Shown here piece by piece: positions 53,029 to 60,779 of a stretch of DNA of 64,000 bases. Both the position numbers and the translations under genes were made by a program. The first letter of the stretch is position 1. Each line of letters begins with the position of its first letter. This stretch comes from WVZH01 sp034430895 (GTDB lineage Bacteria; Chloroflexota; Anaerolineae; Anaerolineales; E44-bin32), in contig DAOUDW010000035.1 in the NCBI GenBank assembly GCA_034430895.1, positions 124,001-188,000 on the forward strand, given 5' to 3'. A model generated the notes under the pieces. That model worked only from the letters and a program-made list of their open reading frames with translations, had not been told where the DNA came from and made no database searches.

Positions 53029-54174
53029 ATGCAAGCAGAGATCATCTCTATCGGCACTGAATTGCTACTGGGCGAAATCGTCGACACCAACACGCGCCTC
53101 ATTGCACGAGCGCTGCGCGAAATTGGCGTGAATGTTTTCCGCACATCCACTGTCGGGGATAACGCCGATCGAATTGCCGAGGCCATTCGCGAGAGCACTC
53201 AGCGTGCGCAAATCGTGATCACAACAGGCGGCCTGGGTCCAACGATCGATGATGCCACACGAGAAGGCATTGCGTTGGCGCTCGAGCGAGTGCTCGAATT
53301 CCGTCCTGAACTTTGGCGGCAGATCCAGGACCGTTTCGCCCGCTTTGGGCGAAAACCTACAAAGAACAATCGCCGTCAAGCGCACCTGCCACGCGGTGCA
53401 ACGGCGATCGAGAATCCCATCGGTACGGCCCCAGGATTCTATTTCGAAAGCGCTACATCCGTCATCTTCGCCCTTCAAGGCGTTCCAGCAGAGATGGAGT
53501 ACGCGGTGGAAAATGCTGTGATTCCATATCTGCGCGAAAAATTTAACTTGAAGAGTGTCATCAAGACACGCATTATTCGCACTTCAGGCCTGGGCGAATC
53601 CGCCGTGGATACACGCATCGAGGACCTGGAGAAACTCAACAACCCTACTGTGGGTTTGGCGGCACACCCCGGATGTGTTGATGTTCGCATCACGGCGAAG
53701 GCGAAAACTATCGATCAGGCGGATGAGTTGATCTCTCGTTTCGAATCCACGATCCGTCAACGCCTGGGCGAGCATGTTTATGGCGTAGACGACCACACTT
53801 TGGAAGCCGCCACATTGGCCCGTGTCGCAGCCTACCGTTTGCGCCTGGTTGTCGTTGAATGTGGCACGAACGGAGCACTCACCGCCGCGCTGGCTCCAAT
53901 GGAAGATCCATTTGTGTGCGGTCAGATCTTGACTCACGATGAAGATCAAGAGCAATTCTCCGCCGCATTGAGGCTTCTGCAGCAATCCCAAATGGCACGA
54001 CTTGGAATGGGTGTATATTTGACATCGGAAGGTGAGCGCCACATCTGCAAGATTTTCATCAACTCACCGGTCGGAAATGAGTTGCTGACACGTACCTACG
54101 GCGGTCCTCCATCGTATGCAGCACAATGGGCAGCGAATGTGGCCCTCGATCGTTTGCGCCGCCATCTTGCTTGA
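53029..54174 (+). CDS. cinA: CinA-like protein with degenerate C-terminal amidase domain
   Basis: The 381-residue product has a good N-terminal MoaB-like/COG1058 domain: EIISIGTELLLGEIVDTNTR, ITTGGLGPTIDDATREGI, NNRRQAHLPRGATAIENPIGTAPG split over 95-140, and LQGVPAEM. This is the ADP-ribose/competence-damage domain linked to NMN recycling. The C-terminal part (about 250-380) aligns in position with the PncC nicotinamide-nucleotide amidase, but the signature ESCTGG is replaced by VECGTNG and the GxxGP region is absent, so that activity is probably lost. It has a TATAAT at 52969-52974. Confidence 0.88.
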   Translation: MQAEIISIGTELLLGEIVDTNTRLIARALREIGVNVFRTSTVGDNADRIAEAIRESTQRAQIVITTGGLGPTIDDATREGIALALERVLEFRPELWRQIQDRFARFGRKPTKNNRRQAHLPRGATAIENPIGTAPGFYFESATSVIFALQGVPAEMEYAVENAVIPYLREKFNLKSVIKTRIIRTSGLGESAVDTRIEDLEKLNNPTVGLAAHPGCVDVRITAKAKTIDQADELISRFESTIRQRLGEHVYGVDDHTLEAATLARVAAYRLRLVVVECGTNGALTAALAPMEDPFVCGQILTHDEDQEQFSAALRLLQQSQMARLGMGVYLTSEGERHICKIFINSPVGNELLTRTYGGPPSYAAQWAANVALDRLRRHLA

Positions 54175-54199
54175 CAACCCGATCAGCGACTTCTATAAT
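54171..54199 (+). promoter_or_regulatory. tRNA-Gly promoter (consensus)
   Basis: Perfect TTGACA (54171-54176), a 17-base spacer and perfect TATAAT (54194-54199), the best promoter in the window. The -35 overlaps the cinA stop codon. The predicted start is near 54206, seven bases before the tRNA. Confidence 0.9.
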
Positions 54200-54212
54200 C
54201 CGCCACGAAGAT

Positions 54213-54284
54213 GCGGGTGTCGCCAAGTGGTAAGGCAGTAGCTTCCCAAGCTACCATTCGTGGGTTCGAATCCCATCACCCGCT
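54213..54284 (+). tRNA. tRNA-Gly (anticodon CCC)
   Basis: Acceptor GCGGGTG (54213-54219) pairs with CACCCGC (54277-54283), discriminator T. The anticodon arm is GTAGC/GCTAC with loop TTCCCAA, giving anticodon CCC. The T arm is GTGGGTTCGAATCCCAT. CCA is not encoded. A run of six T follows the gene. Confidence 0.97.
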
Positions 54285-54315
54285 CTTTTTTATCATCGGA
54301 GCACTTGTCTGACAA

Positions 54316-54350
54316 TTGATTATTGACAAGCATCAAAGCTATGATAGATT
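54316..54350 (+). promoter_or_regulatory. Promoter(s) upstream of the liv leader RNA
   Basis: Two overlapping readings fit: TTGATT (54316-54321)-18-TATGAT (54340-54345), or TTGACA (54323-54328)-16-TAGATT (54345-54350). Either predicts a start near 54352-54357. Confidence 0.55.
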
Positions 54351-54351
54351 A

Positions 54352-54543
54352 ATAGCTATATAATTCCGCTATTTTCGTATATATGTAATAGCTGTGGTAA
54401 AAATATCTTTGTCGTTTGGATGTCCTGCACCTTGAATTGGCGTCCGGACGTAATCCAAAAAGTATCCGGTGTCCAGGGCGGTGCGCGACAGGATCGTGAA
54501 GGCTCGCGTGGGACACCTCCCAGCCGGGAGGTGTTTGTTGTTT
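54352..54543 (+). ncRNA. Structured leader or small RNA upstream of livK, unassigned
   Basis: An AT-rich hairpin lies at about 54352-54393 (AGCTAT/ATAGCT). A second domain pairs GGAT-GTCC (54418-54425) with GGAC-ATCC (54446-54449, 54453-54456). A third pairs GGTGTCC (54468-54474) with GGACACC (54511-54517), enclosing CGCGA/TCGCG (54484-54488 / 54504-54508). GCACC (54427-54431) could pair with GGTGC (54480-54484) as a pseudoknot. The last five bases of the third helix (54513-54517) are also the 5' arm of a terminator, so the two exclude each other as in a riboswitch or attenuator. A second promoter beyond the terminator means it could instead be a separate small RNA. Confidence 0.5.
54513..54543 (+). 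terminator. Intrinsic terminator in the liv leader
   Basis: ACACCTCCC (54513-54521) pairs with GGGAGGTGT (54526-54534) around AGCC, followed by TTTGTTGTTT. Its 5' arm is shared with the helix GGTGTCC/GGACACC, so termination may be regulated. Confidence 0.8.
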
Positions 54544-54561
54544 ACTGGCAAGGGAATTTTC

Positions 54562-54590
54562 TTGACAATCCGTTTCAATCCAATTTTAAT
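54562..54590 (+). promoter_or_regulatory. Second liv operon promoter
   Basis: TTGACA (54562-54567), a 17-base spacer and TTTAAT (54585-54590). It predicts a start near 54597, beyond the leader terminator. The 135-base leader that follows contains a GACTTTG/CAAAGTC hairpin (54685-54704) and an AGGAGGAGAGG ribosome-binding site before ATG 54733. Confidence 0.6.
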
Positions 54591-54732
54591 TTCCTGAATT
54601 ATTTGCATACGTTTTATACCAATCGAAAGGAGGAATTCGCGCCACAGATCAAACATTTCCACTTACGAAAACATCCCCGAAAACGACTTTGGCTAATCAA
54701 AGTCAATTTGAATGTAGGAGGAGAGGATAACC

Positions 54733-55995
54733 ATGAAACGTCATTCGCCACTATTCGTAATTCTCGTTGCCAGCTTGCTTCTCGTAAGTTGCTCAGGCGG
54801 TAAATGTGAAGTTGATCCCGATGCTGTGCTCACCATGGGCATGACTGCCAGCGAACTTGCTGATGCTGGTTACGTCGTCGTCGGCCCTGGTTGCACCATC
54901 CGCATTGGCCAATCCGTCGGTCTGACTGGGCCGCTCCCTGACCCAGGTCTCGATATTCAACAAGCCGCCGAACTCGCAGTTGATGACCTCAATGCCGCAG
55001 GCGGCTTCGAAGGTCACGATTGGGAACTCATAACTGAAGACGGCGCCTGCGACGGTGATGCCGGAACGGTAGTCGGAAACAAATTCGCTGCCGATCCCTC
55101 GATCGTAGCCATTCAGGGCGGCATGTGCACGGGTGAGACTCTGGCATTGATCCCGATCTTCACCGAAGCGCGCATCCCCTTCGTTACAGCCAGTTCCACC
55201 AACCCAGCCGTCACGAGCGAGGAATGTGACGTCTGTAACCGCGTTGTGCTTAGCGACAAACTGCAAGCCGACGTTGATGCCGACTACATCACAAATGTGC
55301 TAAATGTCACTTCAGTCGCGATCATGCACGACAACTCGGATTATGGGCTTGGGATCGCCGAACTCTTCCAAACTGCGTTTGAGTTGCTCGGTGGCACGGT
55401 CACTGATTTCCAGGGTGCTCAGGTTGGTGACACTGATTTCCGTTCGGTTCTAGGCCAGATTGCACCGAGTAATCCTGAATTGATTTTCTTCGGTGGCTAC
55501 TCCACGGAAGCCGGTTTGATCACCATTCAAATGGACGAAGTAGAAGGTCTGCAGGATACGATCTTCTTCAGCGACGATGGCACATACACGCAACAGTATC
55601 TGGACACAGCGGGGGCGGCCGCCGAAGGTGCTTATGCCAGCTTCGTGGCCGGCGATGAGACCGAAGATGCCAACGCTGAATTCGATGCTAAATATCTCGA
55701 AAAATACGGCGTCGCTCCGGATTCTCTTGGGCCGTTCCACGCTCAGACATACGACGCAATCAATCTTCTCGCAGAGGCGATTAAAAGCGTCGCCATGGCC
55801 GATGATGCAGGTGAAGGTTACTTGATCATCGAGCGCGAGGCGGTTATTACTGCTGTTCGCACCACAACTGGGCTGCAAGGTCTGGCTGGTGTGATGAACT
55901 GTAATGCGATCGGCGATTGTGGTGCCGGTGGTATCCAGGTCTTCCAGGTTCAGGATGGCGCCTGGGTTCAGGTATCGGGCTTTGGCCTCGAGTAA
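54733..55995 (+). CDS. livK: Branched-chain amino acid ABC transporter, substrate-binding lipoprotein
   Basis: Extracytoplasmic binding protein of a HAAT-type transporter. The 420-residue product has a lipoprotein signal with lipobox LLVSC (acceptor Cys near residue 20), then the type 1 periplasmic-binding fold: IRIGQSVGLTGPLPDPGLD, AAELAVDDLNAAGGFEGHDW, FVTASSTNPAVT, VAIMHDNSDYGLG and FFGGYSTEAG. Five or more Cys in the mature part suggest disulfides. The ligand may be Leu/Ile/Val or another amino or aromatic acid. It is the first gene of livKHMGF, with a very strong ribosome-binding site. Confidence 0.95.
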   Translation: MKRHSPLFVILVASLLLVSCSGGKCEVDPDAVLTMGMTASELADAGYVVVGPGCTIRIGQSVGLTGPLPDPGLDIQQAAELAVDDLNAAGGFEGHDWELITEDGACDGDAGTVVGNKFAADPSIVAIQGGMCTGETLALIPIFTEARIPFVTASSTNPAVTSEECDVCNRVVLSDKLQADVDADYITNVLNVTSVAIMHDNSDYGLGIAELFQTAFELLGGTVTDFQGAQVGDTDFRSVLGQIAPSNPELIFFGGYSTEAGLITIQMDEVEGLQDTIFFSDDGTYTQQYLDTAGAAAEGAYASFVAGDETEDANAEFDAKYLEKYGVAPDSLGPFHAQTYDAINLLAEAIKSVAMADDAGEGYLIIEREAVITAVRTTTGLQGLAGVMNCNAIGDCGAGGIQVFQVQDGAWVQVSGFGLE

Positions 55996-56024
55996 CCACT
56001 TCTGTATCTGATCGATAGAACAAT

Positions 56025-56056
56025 GACTGGGGTAGAGCTTTCTACCCCAGTCTTCT
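56025..56056 (+). terminator. Intercistronic hairpin between livK and livH
   Basis: GACTGGGGTAGA (56025-56036) pairs perfectly with TCTACCCCAGTC (56041-56052) around GCTT, followed by TTCTC. The 12-bp stem should cause partial termination or stabilise the livK message, allowing more binding protein than permease. Confidence 0.7.
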
Positions 56057-56122
56057 CGATTACAATTCTATGCAATTATTTTTTCATTCTGAACAAAATT
56101 CTGTACGAGTGAACACCTTCAA

Positions 56123-57214
56123 ATGCAGACTTCGACAAAATCCGCTTCACGTAAAAAAATATTGGGGGGGATTCGCCAAAGGACTCTTAGCAGGATCCTG
56201 ATTTATTCATTTGGCATTATCATCACCAGCCTTCTCATCTGGCGCATTGTTGTCGTTGCTGAGCAAACATCCTACACGTCTCAGTACTGGGTTTCTCAGA
56301 CCATTAACGGTCTATTACTCGGTGGCGTTTACGCACTCGTCGCCCTGGGTTACACCCTGGTATATGGGATCCTCTTTATGATCAATTTCGCCCATGGTGA
56401 AGTAATGATGATTGGAGGATTTGCAGGTTACTTTACCCTGCAAATATTTACTACCCTGGGTTGGACTGAAGGTCCTGCCTATCTTGCCGTCCTATCAATT
56501 CTATTGGTCATCGCAGCGGGGATGGTTGCATCCGTGCTAACTGGTATGACTCTGGAGCGCATTGCCTACCGGCCTTTACGCACGGCACCTCGCCTGGTTC
56601 CGCTGATCAGCGCCATTGGCGCATCTTTCTTCCTGCAATATGCTGCGTTGCGTATTTTCGGCCCTTCTCCGGTGAATTACCGAAAGCCTACGCTAATCGC
56701 AGGTGGCTGGTCGCTTGGTGAAACCGGAATTATCGTCACGCGCACAGGTGTGCTGATCGCTGTGATTTCCACCCTGATGATGATAGGCCTCTTCATCATC
56801 GTACGTCGCAGTAAAATCGGGCGCGCCATGCGAGCCGTCGCCGAGGACAAGGAAACCGCCTCGCTGATGGGTATCGATATCGATAAAGTTATCGCTTTTA
56901 CCTTTGCACTCGGTTCAGCGCTTGCCGGTGCCGGCGGCGTGATGATCGGGTTCCACAATACACTTATGAAATTTAATACTGGATTTATTCCAGGATTAAA
57001 AGCCTTTACTGCCGCCGTCCTCGGCGGTATTGGAAACATTCCAGGCGCCATGTTTGGTGCGATTCTACTCGGTGTCCTTGAGGCGCTTGGGCCAAGCGCT
57101 CTTGGATTACCGACTGAGTATAAAGACGTAATCGCTTTTTCACTGCTTGTTCTTGTTCTAATCTTCCGGCCGATGGGCTTATTGGGTGAAGTCCTTGCCG
57201 AGGAAAAGGCTTGA
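56123..57214 (+). CDS. livH: Branched-chain amino acid ABC transporter permease LivH
   Basis: First membrane subunit of the transporter. The product has 363 residues with an N-terminal helix (RILIYSFGIIITSLLIWRI) that is longer than usual. Then come the LivH core INGLLLGGVYALVALGYTLV and YGILFMINFAHGEVMMIG, the EAA-like loop GRAMRAVAEDKETASLMGID and late GLKAFTAAVLGGIGNIPGAM. No clear Shine-Dalgarno sequence precedes ATG 56123, so the start is less certain than the gene. Confidence 0.94.
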   Translation: MQTSTKSASRKKILGGIRQRTLSRILIYSFGIIITSLLIWRIVVVAEQTSYTSQYWVSQTINGLLLGGVYALVALGYTLVYGILFMINFAHGEVMMIGGFAGYFTLQIFTTLGWTEGPAYLAVLSILLVIAAGMVASVLTGMTLERIAYRPLRTAPRLVPLISAIGASFFLQYAALRIFGPSPVNYRKPTLIAGGWSLGETGIIVTRTGVLIAVISTLMMIGLFIIVRRSKIGRAMRAVAEDKETASLMGIDIDKVIAFTFALGSALAGAGGVMIGFHNTLMKFNTGFIPGLKAFTAAVLGGIGNIPGAMFGAILLGVLEALGPSALGLPTEYKDVIAFSLLVLVLIFRPMGLLGEVLAEEKA

Positions 57215-57217
57215 TCC

Positions 57218-58870
57218 ATGAACTTCAAAGAAAGCATACGCCTCGGTTTAATCACATCCGGAATACTCATCTTCCTGGACTTGATCGGTTTGCCACTTAC
57301 ATCCGGCAGCGCTATCGTATTTATTTTTACAATCGTCGTCGGATTACTCTCCTTCTTAATGCTGCGCAACCGAAACGGAGAGCGGAGCACTCTTCTCAAC
57401 GCTTCGATCAGTGGATCGATAATTGGGGCGATTAGCAGCATCGGCATAGTTACAATCACGACAATATTCGCCAGATTGCAGGCAGACGGCATTCGCGTCA
57501 ATAAAGTGTTTGCACAGATTCTCCCCGAACACACCGGCGCCCTCACGGGTCTGACCAAGGTGGAAGTTTTATCCGGCGCCAGTATCTGGCCTGGTATATT
57601 GAAACTTTGCATCCTGTTTATTGTGGCCGGAACCATTGGCGGGGGATTGACCGCTTTACAGAGTGACAAGACCAGTTCAAGAACAAAGCAATTTTCTTCT
57701 TCTCCATATGGCCGCTATGCACTTTTAGTCCTGCCCTTTCTGCTCTTTGGTTCCTTCATGCTCTTAAAAGTCGAGGGGGTACAAATCGGCGGCGAAGATG
57801 AGAACACACTTGGGTTATTGCTTGTATTTCTTTTCATCAGCACAGCATTGTTTGCATTTCGCGGTGCCAGGCCGGGCAATGAACGAAAATTAATCTCGAT
57901 CGCGATCGTTTTTCTTATACTGGTATTGCCTCAACTTACTGATCTCTTTCAAAATGCCGTTCTCAGTGCGGTGATAATTTTCGTTGTTATGGGGCTGGGG
58001 CTTAACATCGTCGTGGGGTATGCGGGTTTACTCGATCTCGGCTACGTCGCCTTTTTTGGCATCGGCGCTTATACTTTCGGACTGCTCTCTGCCCCCGAAT
58101 CATTCGTCCTCGTAAACCTGCCTGCTTTTGGTGGCGTCACTTTTTGGAGTGGTCTGCCGATCGCTATCCTTGCTGGAGTAATTACAGGCGTCCTGCTTGG
58201 CATTCCGGTGTTGCGAATGCGCGGCGACTACCTGGCGATCGTTACCTTGGGTTTTGGCGAAATTATTCGTCTGCTGTTACTCAACCTGCGCGATTTCACC
58301 GGAGGTCCTGGCGGTGTACTCAACATTCCTGCCCCCATTGTATTCGGAGTAGACCTGGGAAATCCAAAGGGAATATTCTATCTAGGCATGCTTTTTAGCG
58401 GTATCGTAGCTTTTATAACAATCCGCTTGCGTGATTCTCGCTTAGGGAGATCGTGGATCGCCTTACGCGAAGATGAAGACGTTGCCCGAGCGATGGGCAT
58501 CAACCTGGTAGCAATCAAGCTTCTTGCTTTCGCCACGGGCGCTGCATTTGCCGCCGCTGCGGGAGCGTTGTATGCATCCAGGCAGGTTAACATATTTCCG
58601 GATAATTTCACGCTTCTCGTGTCCATCGACGTGCTTTCGCTGATTATCATCGGCGGACTGGGCAGCATCGAGGGAGTCGTTCTCGGCTCGATCGCGCTCA
58701 TCGGTCTTCCGGAAATTTTACGCAGTGTAAATGAGTACCGCATCCTAACCTTCGGTGCGCTATTGGTAGTGATGATGATCCTGCGTCCAGAAGGATTGTT
58801 GCCGTCTGCAAGACGGCAACGCGAGTTGCGCGGTGAAGCCATAGCTGAATCCGGAATAGCCTCCGAATGA
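57218..58870 (+). CDS. livM: Branched-chain amino acid ABC transporter permease LivM with long N-terminal membrane extension
   Basis: Second membrane subunit. At 550 residues it is clearly longer than typical LivM. The core begins near residue 245 (LNIVVGYAGLLDLGYVAFF) and contains RMRGDYLAIVTLGFGEIIRL, TGGPGGVLNIPAP, the loop RSWIALREDEDVARAMGIN and IIIGGLGSIEGVVLGSIAL. The first 240 residues add about six membrane helices (LIGLPLTSGSAIVFIFTIVV; SISGSIIGAISSIGIVTITT) that I cannot assign. ATG 57218 lies three bases after livH. Confidence 0.93.
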   Translation: MNFKESIRLGLITSGILIFLDLIGLPLTSGSAIVFIFTIVVGLLSFLMLRNRNGERSTLLNASISGSIIGAISSIGIVTITTIFARLQADGIRVNKVFAQILPEHTGALTGLTKVEVLSGASIWPGILKLCILFIVAGTIGGGLTALQSDKTSSRTKQFSSSPYGRYALLVLPFLLFGSFMLLKVEGVQIGGEDENTLGLLLVFLFISTALFAFRGARPGNERKLISIAIVFLILVLPQLTDLFQNAVLSAVIIFVVMGLGLNIVVGYAGLLDLGYVAFFGIGAYTFGLLSAPESFVLVNLPAFGGVTFWSGLPIAILAGVITGVLLGIPVLRMRGDYLAIVTLGFGEIIRLLLLNLRDFTGGPGGVLNIPAPIVFGVDLGNPKGIFYLGMLFSGIVAFITIRLRDSRLGRSWIALREDEDVARAMGINLVAIKLLAFATGAAFAAAAGALYASRQVNIFPDNFTLLVSIDVLSLIIIGGLGSIEGVVLGSIALIGLPEILRSVNEYRILTFGALLVVMMILRPEGLLPSARRQRELRGEAIAESGIASE

Positions 58871-59679
58871 ACGAGTTAGATATGACGCCTTTCTTCGAAA
58901 TTCGCGATTTGGTGAAACGCTTTGGCGGCCTTGGAGCCGTAAATAATTTCGATTTCCAATGCGAAGAGGGCTCGATCGTGAGCATTATCGGTCCCAATGG
59001 CGCAGGGAAAACGACTGTGTTTAATTGCATCACCGGTTTCTATAAGATTGACGGTGGCGAGATCCATTTCAGAGGGGATCTTATTAACGACCGCTCACCC
59101 GACCGCATCACCCGCAGCGGGATCGCGCGAACCTATCAAAACATTCGCCTTTTTTCCAACATGACGGGCGTAGAGAATATCCTGGTTGGCATGGAGCCTC
59201 ACTTGCGATCTACATTTTTCGGCTCCATGATTCGCTCGAAATTCACTCGAGATGAAGAACGACTGGCGCATGCGGAAGCTGTCCACCTGCTCGAATTTGT
59301 CGGCATTTCGCCCGAAGCCGACGATCTTGCAAAGAACTTTTCCTACGGTGACCAGCGGCGCCTGGAAATTGCACGTGCGCTGGCCAGCAAACCCGAATTG
59401 CTGCTGCTGGATGAACCAACCGCAGGTATGAACATCACCGAAAGCGTGGAAACGATGCACTTCATCCAACAATTACGAAATGAATTGGGCATCACGATCA
59501 TTTTGATCGAACACGACATGCGCGTGGTTATGGGTATTTCAGAGCGGATCACGGTTTTGGATTACGGTCAAAAAATCGCCGAAGGAACACCCGAAGATAT
59601 TCAGAACAATCCAAGAGTGATCGAAGCGTATCTCGGACGCGGCGCTGCTTCCGGCATTACGACATATGCATCCACATAG
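58867..59679 (+). CDS. livG: Branched-chain amino acid ABC transporter ATP-binding protein LivG
   Basis: Cytoplasmic ATPase subunit. The 270-residue product has Walker A GPNGAGKTTVFN, the LivG-specific inserted region, the ABC signature NFSYGDQRRLEIARAL, Walker B LLLLDEPTAGMN, the switch His in LIEHDMRVVM and the C-terminal GQKIAEGTPEDIQNNPRVIEA, which is the usual BCA-type ending. The ATG overlaps the livM stop (ATGA). Confidence 0.96.
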   Translation: MNELDMTPFFEIRDLVKRFGGLGAVNNFDFQCEEGSIVSIIGPNGAGKTTVFNCITGFYKIDGGEIHFRGDLINDRSPDRITRSGIARTYQNIRLFSNMTGVENILVGMEPHLRSTFFGSMIRSKFTRDEERLAHAEAVHLLEFVGISPEADDLAKNFSYGDQRRLEIARALASKPELLLLDEPTAGMNITESVETMHFIQQLRNELGITIILIEHDMRVVMGISERITVLDYGQKIAEGTPEDIQNNPRVIEAYLGRGAASGITTYAST

Positions 59680-59698
59680 TATTTCAGGAGCCTGATTA

Positions 59699-60412
59699 AT
59701 GTCCTTGCTCGAACTTCGAGACGTACACAGTTATTACGGCAACATCCACGCCTTGAAAGGGATTTCCATCGACGTCGATGAGGGCGAGATCGTCACCTTG
59801 ATCGGCACGAATGGCGCCGGTAAAACAACCACACTACGGACCATCTGCGGTGTGCTCAAACCACGCGAGGGATCGGTTCGATTTTCCGGAGAGGATTTGT
59901 CGCCATATAAAATGCATGAAATTGTCTACAAAGGAATCGCCATGGTCCCTGAAGGTAGACGTATTTTTTCTCGGCTAACCGTCACCGAAAACCTGGACAT
60001 GGGTGCCTACCACCGTACGGATGGCGACGGTATTGAAGAAGATTTGGACCGCGTATTTACTTTATTTCCTCGCCTTAAAGAACGGGAACATCAAGTTGCC
60101 GGAACGCTGAGCGGCGGAGAACAACAAATGCTGGCCACGGGCCGCGCCCTTATGGCACATCCCAGCCTGATGCTGCTCGATGAGCCTTCCATGGGCCTGG
60201 CTCCCGTGCTTGTCGAAAGCATTTTCGACACCATCCAGGAAATCAATCGTGAAGGCAGAACCATTCTCCTCGTAGAACAAAATGCACACATGGCACTTCA
60301 AGTCGCCCATCGCGGCTACGTCCTGCAAACTGGCGAAATCGTCATCAGTGACACCGCAGAAGCCTTGCGCAATAACCCGATCGTCCAGAAAAGCTATTTC
60401 GGAATCGACTGA
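59699..60412 (+). CDS. livF: Branched-chain amino acid ABC transporter ATP-binding protein LivF
   Basis: Second ATPase subunit. The 237-residue product has LLELRDVHSYYGNIHALKG, Walker A GTNGAGKTTTLRT, the ABC signature LSGGEQQMLATGRAL, Walker B LMLLDEPSMGLAP, and switch LVEQNAHMAL. AGGAG precedes ATG 59699. It ends the livKHMGF operon. Confidence 0.96.
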   Translation: MSLLELRDVHSYYGNIHALKGISIDVDEGEIVTLIGTNGAGKTTTLRTICGVLKPREGSVRFSGEDLSPYKMHEIVYKGIAMVPEGRRIFSRLTVTENLDMGAYHRTDGDGIEEDLDRVFTLFPRLKEREHQVAGTLSGGEQQMLATGRALMAHPSLMLLDEPSMGLAPVLVESIFDTIQEINREGRTILLVEQNAHMALQVAHRGYVLQTGEIVISDTAEALRNNPIVQKSYFGID

Positions 60413-60453
60413 TCACGATCCCAAGAAATCCCTACAATACCTATCGGATCTGT

Positions 60454-60482
60454 TAGCTTTTCGTAAGCTAGTCATTCCTTTT
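60454..60482 (+). terminator. Weak hairpin after livF
   Basis: TAGCTT (60454-60459) pairs with AAGCTA (60465-60470); a T-rich stretch (TTCCTTTT) follows a few bases later. It is the only candidate terminator for the liv operon and is not strong. Confidence 0.35.
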
Positions 60483-60486
60483 AAAA

Positions 60487-60495
60487 TGCTAAGAT
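60487..60495 (+). promoter_or_regulatory. Extended -10 element of the intergenic structured RNA
   Basis: TGC-TAAGAT (60487-60495) has the same TGC lead as other extended -10 elements in the window. It predicts a start at about 60502, exactly at the 5' end of the closing helix of the RNA. No -35 is evident. Confidence 0.45.
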
Positions 60496-60501
60496 GGGTC
60501 A

Positions 60502-60692
60502 AGCAATAGCCGCCGTGTCGGTATCAGGGGAAGAACACAAATAAACACATCTCAGGCTGAGTAAGTCCTACGGGCACCCACATAAAACCCGTAAGGATCT
60601 CGATAATCAAAGTCCTCGAGATACCCAAGTAGGTCAGGCTTATTGCTCTCCTCCTCCTCAGAGCCCTCGCTGGCACGGGGGCTCTACTTTGT
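60502..60692 (+). ncRNA. Multi-helix structured RNA of unknown class
   Basis: A closing helix joins GCAATA-GCC (60503-60511) to GGC-T-TATTGC (60637-60646). Inside, GGTATC (60520-60525) can pair with GATACC (60620-60625). Three hairpins lie between: CTCA/TGAG (60551-60561), TCCTACGGG/CCCGTAAGGA (60566-60574 / 60588-60597) and ATCTCGA/TCGAGAT (60597-60603 / 60616-60622, partly exclusive with the GGTATC pairing). CCTAC (60567-60571) is also complementary to GTAGG (60629-60633). A pyrimidine tract leads to a hairpin AGAGCCC/GGGCTCT (60660-60666 / 60679-60685) ending in a U-rich tail. No reading frame fills the region. It matches no RNA class whose consensus I remember (SRP, tmRNA, RNase P, T-box, common riboswitches). 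Confidence 0.55.
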
Positions 60693-60723
60693 TATATGTT
60701 ATGTAAGGAAATCGGTGCAGCAC

Positions 60724-60751
60724 TTGCCTTGGGGATTGTCTGCACTATAAT
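60724..60751 (+). promoter_or_regulatory. Promoter of the receiver-sensor gene group
   Basis: TTGCCT (60724-60729), a 16-base spacer and perfect TATAAT (60746-60751). The predicted start is near 60758, about 22 bases before ATG 60780. Confidence 0.65.
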
Positions 60752-60779
60752 CTAGCTATCCATTATTTTAGGTCTGAAC

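Noticed and set aside
54475..54520. T-box element before livK
   Set aside because: AGGGCGG and TGGGAC-ACC bear a superficial likeness, but the TGGNACC bulge sequence and a specifier stem I are not present.
56677..57669. Minus-strand frame of 330 codons
   Set aside because: Antisense to livH and livM; Pro/Ile/Thr-rich shadow.
60503..60692. SRP RNA, tmRNA or RNase P RNA at the intergenic structured region
   Set aside because: No GGAAGCAGCC-type SRP loop, no tRNA-like end and tag frame, and too short for RNase P.
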